Source: an uncultured Pelagibacteraceae bacterium (GTDB lineage: Bacteria > Pseudomonadota > Alphaproteobacteria > Pelagibacterales > Pelagibacteraceae). Taken from it: a stretch of 64,000 nucleotides of DNA. Below, in pieces: positions 35,804 to 42,277 of the stretch. A program made the translations under genes and the position numbers. The stretch lies in assembly GCA_902537055.1 (NCBI GenBank), contig CACAZW010000001.1:124001-188000 (forward strand), given 5' to 3'. Under the pieces are notes generated by a model that worked only from the letters and a program-made list of their open reading frames with translations, did no database searches and had not been told where the DNA came from. How positions within the stretch are numbered: position 1 is the stretch's first letter; every line of letters starts with the position of its first letter.

Positions 35804-36490
35804 ATGAAAGTTGATGAACGATTATCTTTGTCTATAGATAGGATTGAGTTTTCTAGTGCAAAAAGCCTTTCTTATAATGCTGACGCACACACATCTATAG
35901 ATGAAATAAAAGCCAAAGCTATTTGTGTAGATGATGAAAGTGGTAAAGAAAGTATTGCAGGTGAATTAATAGCTCACCAAGTAGATTTAGCCGAATTAAT
36001 TAATGATGGAACATCTATAATTTTAACTTTAGATGAGCATAGTCATGAATTATCAGAATTTGCTGATTTTTTTTCAAATAATGAAAAAGTTTTTTCAAAA
36101 AAAATATATAAAACTTTTAAACTTAAAGAAGACGATATTATGTATGGTGATGATGATGTTTTAATATTTGATAATCTTTATGTTAATAAGAAATTTAGAG
36201 GAAAAGATATTGGCCAGCTATTAATCGAAGCAACTTGCAAAGACTTCAGAAGAGGAGGAAGATTTGCATTTTTAAAAGTCTATCCTTTACAATTTTCTGG
36301 AGCAGATGGCTTTGATGAACTTCCAGATGAAAGGAAGAAGAAAATTTTGAGGGAAAAAGAAGAGTTTAAAAATAGAAGTTTTGAAGTTTCACAAGAGAAA
36401 TTAATAAAGTTGTATGAAAAATGTGGCTTCAGACTTATTGATGGTGAGAAAGAATTTATGGTAGCTGATTTATTTGAAAAATATTATTAA
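35804..36490 (+). CDS. GNAT-family N-acetyltransferase (cassette 1)
   Basis: A 228-aa protein. The GNAT core is in the second half: LIFDNLYVNKKF, then the acetyl-CoA loop R132-G-K-D-I-G-Q138, a following helix, and LIKLYEKCGFRLI near the C-terminus. The N-terminal 100 residues are acidic and I do not recognise them. The substrate is unknown. It is the first gene after the cassette leader and lies 47 nt before the nuclease/ATPase gene, so the two are probably transcribed together, perhaps from the captured tRNA promoter P0. Confidence 0.75.
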   Translation: MKVDERLSLSIDRIEFSSAKSLSYNADAHTSIDEIKAKAICVDDESGKESIAGELIAHQVDLAELINDGTSIILTLDEHSHELSEFADFFSNNEKVFSKKIYKTFKLKEDDIMYGDDDVLIFDNLYVNKKFRGKDIGQLLIEATCKDFRRGGRFAFLKVYPLQFSGADGFDELPDERKKKILREKEEFKNRSFEVSQEKLIKLYEKCGFRLIDGEKEFMVADLFEKYY

Positions 36491-36537
36491 TGAGAAATTG
36501 TTTAAAATATTGAAAAAACTTCCTTTATAATTAATTT

Positions 36538-38517
36538 ATGACGGCATTTTATTTTGATCAAATAGAAAACTTTTTAAATAAAAAAACTAACGAAATAGTT
36601 GGAATTTTATCTGATAAACAAACTAGATCTATGGATTTAAATCCTAAACAGAATGATTCCTGGAGGTTACAAATTGATCTGTTTAAAGAAAATTTTAATA
36701 AAATAGAAAATATAAAAGAAAATTCTATATTAATTGAATATCCTCTATTACGTTTATCAAGAAGATTAGATACTATAATCATAATTAAGAATTTAATTTT
36801 CTTAATTGAATTCAAAAAAAGCAACGAATTTTCTTCTACAGATAAAAAACAAGTTGAAGACTATGCCACTAATCTAAAATATTTTCACAAAGATAGTGAT
36901 GGTCGATTAATTATACCTATACTTTTTGCCAGTGATGCTGACAAAAAAGAAAATTCATATGATGTAAGTGAAAATATTGCTCATACACTTTATGCAAATG
37001 GTGAAAACCTTTATGAAATAATTGAAGAAGCTCAGAAAAGGTTTGAAAATGATACAAATCTTATTGACCCTAAAGCATGGAATGAGTCAGATTATTGCCC
37101 TGTACCGAATATTATTGAGGCAGCTAGCTTACTGTTTTCAGGTCATAATGTGAGAGAAATAGCTAGTTCCAAATCTAGTACTAAAAATATAGTTGAAACT
37201 ACAGAGGCTTTAATTGAAATTATTAATGAGTCAAAAAAAAATAATCATAAGTCGATTTGTTTTGTAACTGGAGTGCCTGGGTCTGGCAAAACATTAACAG
37301 GCTTAAATGCCATACATGATGAAAGATTTGTGGAAGAGATAAAGGGTATTTACTTAACTGGCAACCTTCCATTAGCAAGAGTCTTAGAGGCATCACTATG
37401 GAAATCTTATGCAAAGCAAAATAATCTAACTAAAGATAAAGCAATTAATGCTTTAAAATCAAGAATTCAAACTGTAAATAATTTTTTACAAGAATATCAG
37501 AATAGATCTAAAAATGCACCACATGAACATGTAGTTGTTTTTGATGAAGCACAAAGAGCGTGGGATGCAAACAAGGGTAAAAGTAAATTTGATTATGAAA
37601 TTTCTGAACCTGAAATGTTTTTAAGATTGATGGAAAGGCACAATGATTGGGCAGTGATAATAGCACTGGTAGGTAATGGACAAGAAATCAATACAGGTGA
37701 AAGAGGCCTTATAGATTGGGGACATTCATTAAATGAAAGAGCTAATAATAATGAGAAGAAATGGAAAATTTATATTTCACCTGAAATGCTTAATAAGTCC
37801 TCAGATTTTACCTTTAGCAAATTGGTTGAAGCTGATAATGAAAAAAATTTAGATTTGATCGAAAATAAATATCTTAACTTACCAGTAAGTGTTCGAGCAA
37901 TTCAAAATGAAAAAGGTATAGAATTTATAAATTCAGTACTAGATGAAAAACATAATAAAATTATGCCATCTGAAGTTAAGTCGCTACCAATATATTTAAC
38001 TAGATCTTTAGAGAAAATGAGATCACATTTAAAAAACAAAGTAATTGGAACTCAAAGATGTGGATTGATATCTAGTTCTGATGCAGTTAATAGATTAAGA
38101 CCTTATGGTTTAGGTGTATCCTTGTATGCCAACACAAGTTCAGAGTTTATTAATTATTATTTGGATGATGTTGAAAATTACAAATCTAGTAATTCTTTAG
38201 AAACAACAGTTAACGAATATACTTGTCAGGGACTAGAGTTAGATTATAGCGGAGTATGTTGGGGCTTTGATTTTACATGGTCTAATAAAGAAAATTCATG
38301 GACCTATAGAAAAGCTAGAGGAAATGGATGGCAAAACGTTCACAAGGATGACGTAAAACAATTTCTTAAAAATAGATATAGGGTTTTATTAACAAGATTT
38401 AGACATGGTATGGTGATTTGGGTTCCAGAAGGTGATGACAAAGATAAAACCAGGCCAAATAAAATGATCGATGATACTTTTAATCTTTTAAAAAGTTTTG
38501 GTTTAAAGGAATTATAA
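36538..38517 (+). CDS. PD-(D/E)XK-like nuclease domain fused to DUF2075-type P-loop ATPase (cassette 1)
   Basis: A 659-aa protein. The N-terminal part has a restriction-nuclease-like core: R76-L-D78, hydrophobic strands, then E91-F-K93, the D-x12-ExK spacing of PD-(D/E)XK enzymes. From about residue 240 comes a P-loop ATPase: Walker A GVPGSGKT (245-252), Walker B VVVFDEAQRA (332-341), then helicase-like segments including the late NRYRVLLTRFRHGMVIWVP motif typical of DUF2075 and related superfamily 1 proteins. Nuclease plus ATPase in a mobile island suggests nucleic-acid-directed defence, but this is inference. The family names come from motif reading only. Confidence 0.75.
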   Translation: MTAFYFDQIENFLNKKTNEIVGILSDKQTRSMDLNPKQNDSWRLQIDLFKENFNKIENIKENSILIEYPLLRLSRRLDTIIIIKNLIFLIEFKKSNEFSSTDKKQVEDYATNLKYFHKDSDGRLIIPILFASDADKKENSYDVSENIAHTLYANGENLYEIIEEAQKRFENDTNLIDPKAWNESDYCPVPNIIEAASLLFSGHNVREIASSKSSTKNIVETTEALIEIINESKKNNHKSICFVTGVPGSGKTLTGLNAIHDERFVEEIKGIYLTGNLPLARVLEASLWKSYAKQNNLTKDKAINALKSRIQTVNNFLQEYQNRSKNAPHEHVVVFDEAQRAWDANKGKSKFDYEISEPEMFLRLMERHNDWAVIIALVGNGQEINTGERGLIDWGHSLNERANNNEKKWKIYISPEMLNKSSDFTFSKLVEADNEKNLDLIENKYLNLPVSVRAIQNEKGIEFINSVLDEKHNKIMPSEVKSLPIYLTRSLEKMRSHLKNKVIGTQRCGLISSSDAVNRLRPYGLGVSLYANTSSEFINYYLDDVENYKSSNSLETTVNEYTCQGLELDYSGVCWGFDFTWSNKENSWTYRKARGNGWQNVHKDDVKQFLKNRYRVLLTRFRHGMVIWVPEGDDKDKTRPNKMIDDTFNLLKSFGLKEL

Positions 38518-38540
38518 TATTATAGGATATTATGGGATAA

Positions 38541-38560
38541 CTAGGATCTCTCTAGGATCT
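38541..38560 (+). repeat. Cassette 1 right CTAG repeat pair
   Basis: CTAGGATCT at 38541-38549 and 38552-38560, 11-bp period, same orientation and same 9-mer as at the left end of the cassette. Confidence 0.75.
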
Positions 38561-38595
38561 ATGAAGATAAAATAAAAAAAATTTACTTATTCATC

Positions 38596-38624
38596 TTGTT
38601 CAATTATAAATTATGGCATAAACA
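38596..38624 (+). promoter_or_regulatory. Element-borne tRNA-Leu promoter, copy in R2 (P1)
   Basis: TTGTTC (38596-38601) and TAAACA (38619-38624) with 17-bp spacing. The layout is the same as in the promoter of the intact tRNA-Leu. It would now drive the tRNA fragment and cassette 2. Confidence 0.5.
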
Positions 38625-38642
38625 CTCATGAAAATAACTCAT

Positions 38643-38681
38643 GCCCTCGTGGTGAAATTGGTAGACACAAAGGACTTAAAA
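38643..38681 (+). pseudogene. tRNA-Leu(TAA) 5' half, copy 2
   Basis: The same 39 nt as in the intact tRNA-Leu, ending after the anticodon loop CTTAAAA and then diverging. No 3' half follows. Its flanking promoter is of the element type and not of the P0 type, so it was probably the tRNA reconstituted by cassette 1 before cassette 2 entered. Confidence 0.9.
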
Positions 38682-38704
38682 AACATAGGGTAGAGTAAAT
38701 TTAT

Positions 38705-38734
38705 AGTCTCACACAGTCTCATATAGTCTTAAAT
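38705..38734 (+). repeat. Three 10-bp direct repeats in cassette 2 leader
   Basis: AGTCTCACAC, AGTCTCATAT and AGTCTTAAAT are contiguous and begin 23 nt after the tRNA fragment. They are the clearer version of the array seen in cassette 1. Confidence 0.7.
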
Positions 38735-38805
38735 CCCATTAAATTCTAAATTTTAAAAAAACTTTAATTATTTTTATTGCAATATGAATTATAAATTCTA
38801 CCAAA

Positions 38806-38827
38806 CTAGAAATTAACTAGAAACTAA
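38806..38827 (+). repeat. Cassette 2 left CTAG repeat pair
   Basis: CTAGAAATTAA and CTAGAAACTAA, 11-bp period. A closely matching pair occurs at the right end of this cassette (41207-41228). The AT-rich 30 bp just before the pair also resembles cassette 1. Confidence 0.7.
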
Positions 38828-38853
38828 AGAGATGAAATAATATAATTTTAATA

Positions 38854-40020
38854 ATGAAAAAAATTTTGTTATTTATTTTTTTAATTTTACCAACGTTTGC
38901 CAACAGTTTTGACGAACACTATAGATTCGATCACTGGGCTTATGAAAGAATTATGTTTGGAAAAACTGAAAGTCGTGAAGAAGCAAAAAAACTTTTAGAC
39001 AGTTATAAACTTAATAATCTTGAGGTAAGAGATACAAATAAACCTTATTTAGGAGCTATAATAGATGGTCATGCACATCCTAGAAAATCCACCGGAAGAG
39101 CTTTAGATATAGGTACTGAGTATTTCATAGAAGATTTGCCAATGTTAACAAATAAGGCAAATGTTTTTATGTCTGTAATTATGGGAACTCCAAATACTTA
39201 CAAATCAGAAGATAATTGGAATTATTATTATGATTTTGCTGCAGAGCATCAGAATGTTTTAACTAATTGTCATTCCAATTTTATTGGAATGTCAGCAAAT
39301 AAAAAAAAATATAAGAACTCAGAAGTTAATAAAGAGTTTAAAGAAACTATTAAAAGATTTAAAAAAGGACAATGTTATGGATTGGGAGAAGCTGGACTAG
39401 TTCACTATAATAAAAAGAAAAAAAATCCCCCTTATGGTGGGTATCAACCGCAATTAGATTTAGATCTTAAGCACCCAATTATTGATAAGGCGTTCGAATT
39501 TGTCAATGAACACCGTATGCCGATTAATTTACACCTGGAGCCTTTTCATGAAATAGATGGGATAGATAGATTAACAGAGTTTAAAAATTTTTATAAAAAA
39601 AAATGTGAAAAATACCCCAACGCAAAAATTGTGATAGCTCATACAGGAATGATGCCAACAAAAGACCTTGAAGAAATTTTTGATTATTGTCCTAATACAT
39701 ATACTGACTGGAAAATAGCATTTCATTGGTCTTCTCTTTGGGGCTTTGAGGATTTGCATATCCCAAATGATTATAGATTTAAATTACATGAGGTTTGGGC
39801 AAAATCGATGGAAAAATATTCCGATAGATATTTTTTTGGTTCTGATCATAAATTAGGTAAAAGCCCAGCACATGATGTTTTTGTTGAACACTATATGAAG
39901 CATGTTCGTTTGATGATTGGATCTTTAAGCCCAGATGTACAAGAAAAGATTGCATATAAAAATGCAGCTAAACTTTTTAAAATTAATCTTAATCAACCTT
40001 TAATTGTTGGCAAACAATAA
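38854..40020 (+). CDS. Secreted TIM-barrel amidohydrolase (cassette 2)
   Basis: A 388-aa protein with a signal peptide (MKKILLFIFLILPTFANS, cleavage near residue 18), so it is probably periplasmic. Metal-dependent hydrolase signatures are visible: DGHAHP with H73 and H75, GLGEAG with E179, NLHLEP with H227, IAHTG with H263, and FGSDH with D331. This fits the amidohydrolase superfamily, Amidohydro_2-like. Substrate is unknown. It begins 172 nt after tRNA fragment 2, almost the same distance as the first gene of cassette 1 from fragment 1. A second secreted protein follows 3 nt after the stop. Confidence 0.75.
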   Translation: MKKILLFIFLILPTFANSFDEHYRFDHWAYERIMFGKTESREEAKKLLDSYKLNNLEVRDTNKPYLGAIIDGHAHPRKSTGRALDIGTEYFIEDLPMLTNKANVFMSVIMGTPNTYKSEDNWNYYYDFAAEHQNVLTNCHSNFIGMSANKKKYKNSEVNKEFKETIKRFKKGQCYGLGEAGLVHYNKKKKNPPYGGYQPQLDLDLKHPIIDKAFEFVNEHRMPINLHLEPFHEIDGIDRLTEFKNFYKKKCEKYPNAKIVIAHTGMMPTKDLEEIFDYCPNTYTDWKIAFHWSSLWGFEDLHIPNDYRFKLHEVWAKSMEKYSDRYFFGSDHKLGKSPAHDVFVEHYMKHVRLMIGSLSPDVQEKIAYKNAAKLFKINLNQPLIVGKQ

Positions 40021-40023
40021 AAA

Positions 40024-41157
40024 ATGAAAAAAATTCTTTTAACTTTATTTGGCATATTTTTATGCTTATCTGCTGAAGCAAAAGTTAAATCTAAAGATAT
40101 ATCTTTTCCTAAACATTTTTATACAGATAAGATTAAATCATGCTCATATGTGGGTGGTGAGACTTTTAAATCTAAATATAAAAAAGCTAGAATTGAAAGC
40201 TTAATACGTTTAGATTGGATGAGTGAATGGGCGCTGGGAAATTCTAGAAGTGTAAATCACTTAAATCTAACTGGTCCAATGAGCATGTTTGCTGTTGCTA
40301 CCCATAATGCAATTGGTAATAATGATAAAACTGACATTGATGTTGCTAAAGGAATATTGATTAAAATAGCTAAAGCAAATGTTTTATTAGATACAATCGG
40401 TAAAGAAGAGTTAAAAAAGAAACCAAAATGTTGGAAAGATGGAAATCCCGAGGCACCTTGCTGGTATCATGCATATGAATTTGCACGGGATGCTTTTACA
40501 AATTATTTGCTGATAGCAATTTATCTTAAAGATTACTTAAGTGATAAAGAAATTAAAATTGTTAACAAGTATATTAAAAAAATGCATAAAAAATTTATTA
40601 AGCCTGAAGAATTTTTAGAGAAAGAAAAAGGATTTTATGCAATGGGAAACGGAGGAATTCCAAACTTAGCTTATGCTCATTGGACAAACAATAAAAAACT
40701 AGCAGCAAAAGAATTCAATTTTAGATTTAAAAATATAGAGGAAGTGTTTTATGATGATGGCTATATCAATAATAATTCTTTTAGAGGGTTTCGAGCCTTA
40801 TGGTATCACTCTTATGGTTTAAATTCAGCTTTAGGATACATCTATTTAGCTAAAAATTGGGGGGCTAAAGTTCCAGACCTAGTTATGAATAGAATTACTA
40901 AAGCAGCAGAAGTATTAAATTTAGGGATCACTGATTATGAAAGTTTCTCCTCAAGAAAATACGATGGTAAGCAAAAAAATAATCAATATAAAAAACATAA
41001 TGCTAGAAAGCACACACATCAAGAGGCTTTAGCTATTGATACCTTAATGGAAATGGTAACTGGAATAAAACATGAAAAAGATATTACTTATTTAGCCAAA
41101 AGACCAAAGTATGGCATAGACAATCTAATTGGATTTAATGCTAATTGTATAAAATGA
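40024..41157 (+). CDS. Secreted alginate-lyase-like alpha/alpha-barrel protein (cassette 2, tentative)
   Basis: A 377-aa protein with a signal peptide (cleavage likely after AEA at residue 19). It is helical and rich in Asn, Tyr and Trp. NATHN-like (ATHNAIGNN) and YINNNSFRGFRALWYHSYGLNSALGY segments recall the Asn/His/Tyr active-site loops of alginate-lyase-type polysaccharide lyases. I give this as a fold-level suggestion only. With the amidohydrolase it would form a two-gene periplasmic degradation module. Confidence 0.5.
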   Translation: MKKILLTLFGIFLCLSAEAKVKSKDISFPKHFYTDKIKSCSYVGGETFKSKYKKARIESLIRLDWMSEWALGNSRSVNHLNLTGPMSMFAVATHNAIGNNDKTDIDVAKGILIKIAKANVLLDTIGKEELKKKPKCWKDGNPEAPCWYHAYEFARDAFTNYLLIAIYLKDYLSDKEIKIVNKYIKKMHKKFIKPEEFLEKEKGFYAMGNGGIPNLAYAHWTNNKKLAAKEFNFRFKNIEEVFYDDGYINNNSFRGFRALWYHSYGLNSALGYIYLAKNWGAKVPDLVMNRITKAAEVLNLGITDYESFSSRKYDGKQKNNQYKKHNARKHTHQEALAIDTLMEMVTGIKHEKDITYLAKRPKYGIDNLIGFNANCIK

Positions 41158-41206
41158 AAAAACTTTTTCGGATCGTGATACTGGGTTCTGGGACTTTATA
41201 GGATAA

Positions 41207-41228
41207 CTAGAAACAAACTAGAAACCAG
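41207..41228 (+). repeat. Cassette 2 right CTAG repeat pair
   Basis: CTAGAAACAAA and CTAGAAACCAG, 11-bp period, matching the cassette 2 left pair and not the CTAGGATCT units of cassette 1. Confidence 0.7.
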
Positions 41229-41261
41229 AGAGATAAAATAAAAAAATTTTACTTATTAAAC

Positions 41262-41290
41262 TTGTTCAATTATAAATATTAGCATAAATA
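41262..41290 (+). promoter_or_regulatory. tRNA-Leu/nadK promoter (P2)
   Basis: TTGTTC (41262-41267) and TAAATA (41285-41290), 17-bp spacer. The start site would be about 41297, some 12 nt before the tRNA. It lies within the duplicated block, so it came with cassette 2. Confidence 0.55.
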
Positions 41291-41308
41291 CTCATGAAAA
41301 TAACTCAT

Positions 41309-41394
41309 GCCCTCGTGGTGAAATTGGTAGACACAAAGGACTTAAAATCCTTGCCCTTTTGGGAGTGCCAGTTCGAGTCTGGCCGAGGGCACCA
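41309..41394 (+). tRNA. tRNA-Leu(TAA)
   Basis: Intact 86-nt gene including encoded CCA. The acceptor stem is GCCCTCG/CGAGGGC, with D arm, anticodon stem AAGGA/TCCTT around loop CTTAAAA (anticodon TAA), a variable arm of class II type, and the T arm GTTCGAGTC. Its first 39 nt are shared with the two upstream fragments. Confidence 0.95.
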
Positions 41395-41397
41395 CTA

Positions 41398-42168
41398 ATG
41401 GTTAATCCTTTTGTAATTTCTGACAAAAATTCTAGATCAACTAAAATTAAATATGCGGTCTTAAAAAAAATAAAAACATATTCTTTGTCAAAATCTAATT
41501 TAATCATTGTAATAGGTGGTGATGGATTTATGCTCGAAACGTTAAAAAAATATAATAAATATAAAAAACCGTTTTATGGAATTAATTCAGGAAACTATGG
41601 TTTCCTTATGAATAAATTTTCTGAAAAAACAAACTACAAGAATTTAATTAAAGGAAGATTGGTCTCAATATCTCCATTAGAAATGAGTGTGAAAAATAAA
41701 TCAAATATTATAAAAAAATCTATAGCAATTAACGAAATTTCAGTTCTTAGACAAAGTAGACAAACTGCATCATTGGCTATTTCAAATGGTAAAAAACAAA
41801 TTATAAAACATTTAATTTCAGATGGTGTTTTGGTTTCAACACCTGCTGGTAGTACAGCTTATAACCTTTCTGTTCATGGTCCTATTCTTAGCATAGATTC
41901 TAATAAGTTATCTATAAGTCCCATCAGTGCTTTTAGACCTAGGAGATGGAAAGGAAAAATAGTTAGTGATAAATCTAAAATCACGATTAAAAATTTAAAT
42001 CATATAAAGAGACCCATAAGTGCTGTAGCTGACAATATCGAGGTAAGAAATGCAAAATCAATATCTATTAAAACTAACAAAAAAATTAAATTTAATTTAA
42101 TATTTGATAAAAACAGAAGTCTTCAAAAAAAAATTAAAATCGAGCAGTTAAGAAACGAAACTAATTAA
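41398..42168 (+). CDS. nadK: NAD kinase
   Basis: A 256-aa ATP-NAD kinase making NADP. The active-site GGDGFMLETL is seen near residue 39 and NSGNYGFL follows, with the TPAGSTAYNLSVHGP nucleotide-binding loop near residue 150. An upstream in-frame ATG lies within the tRNA-Leu gene and is rejected; the ATG at 41398 is 3 nt after the tRNA CCA end. The mRNA released by tRNA 3' processing would then have a 3-nt leader. The stop abuts the 3' end of the convergent tRNA-Thr. Confidence 0.92.
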   Translation: MVNPFVISDKNSRSTKIKYAVLKKIKTYSLSKSNLIIVIGGDGFMLETLKKYNKYKKPFYGINSGNYGFLMNKFSEKTNYKNLIKGRLVSISPLEMSVKNKSNIIKKSIAINEISVLRQSRQTASLAISNGKKQIIKHLISDGVLVSTPAGSTAYNLSVHGPILSIDSNKLSISPISAFRPRRWKGKIVSDKSKITIKNLNHIKRPISAVADNIEVRNAKSISIKTNKKIKFNLIFDKNRSLQKKIKIEQLRNETN

Positions 42169-42244
42169 TGGTGCCCCCGCACGGACTCGAACCGCGGACC
42201 TATTGATTACAAATCAATTGCTCTACCAGCTGAGCTACAAGGGC
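42169..42244 (-). tRNA. tRNA-Thr(TGT)
   Basis: 76 nt with encoded CCA. Reverse strand begins GCCCTTGTAGCTCAGCTGG; the acceptor pairs with the 3' GGGGGC segment, anticodon stem ATTGA/TCAAT holds loop TTTGTAA (anticodon TGT), and the T arm has GGTTCGAGTCC. It converges on nadK. Confidence 0.92.
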
Positions 42245-42277
42245 ATGAAGAGTTTTGTATTATGATTTTTAAGATTA

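Larger units (their letters stand above)
35631..38681 (+). mobile_element. tRNA-Leu-linked cassette 1 (about 3.05 kb)
   Basis: This unit lies between tRNA-Leu 5' halves 1 and 2. In order it has a leader with three 10-bp AGTCT-type repeats and a CTAG repeat pair, a GNAT gene, a nuclease/ATPase gene, a second CTAG pair of the same type, a new tRNA promoter, and a replacement tRNA 5' half. There is no integrase, so it would be non-autonomous. Its ends were set by the repeated tRNA half. Confidence 0.7.
38535..38681 (+). repeat. 147-bp direct repeat R2 (CTAG pair, tRNA promoter, tRNA 5' half)
   Basis: This block aligns over its whole length, with no net indel, to 41201-41347. The tRNA half and the promoter region are nearly identical in the two. 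The main differences are in the CTAG repeat units, which follow the cassette type. It marks the right end of cassette 1. Confidence 0.85.
38682..41347 (+). mobile_element. tRNA-Leu-linked cassette 2 (about 2.67 kb)
   Basis: The unit lies between tRNA-Leu 5' half 2 and the intact tRNA-Leu. It has the same order of parts as cassette 1: leader with 10-bp repeats, CTAG pair, two plus-strand genes, CTAG pair, tRNA promoter, tRNA 5' half. Here the CTAG units read CTAGAAA and not CTAGGATCT. The 336-bp gap 38518-38853 is fully accounted for by the end of cassette 1 and this leader. No recombinase gene is present. Confidence 0.7.
41201..41347 (+). repeat. 147-bp direct repeat R3 (CTAG pair, tRNA promoter, tRNA 5' half)
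   Basis: Colinear with R2 at 38535-38681. It includes the first 39 nt of the intact tRNA-Leu and so forms the right boundary of cassette 2 joined to the chromosomal 3' half of the tRNA. Confidence 0.85.

Noticed and set aside
41359-41397. Upstream start of nadK inside tRNA-Leu
   Set aside because: Those 13 codons are the tRNA anticodon and T arms; the ATG just after CCA is the sensible start.
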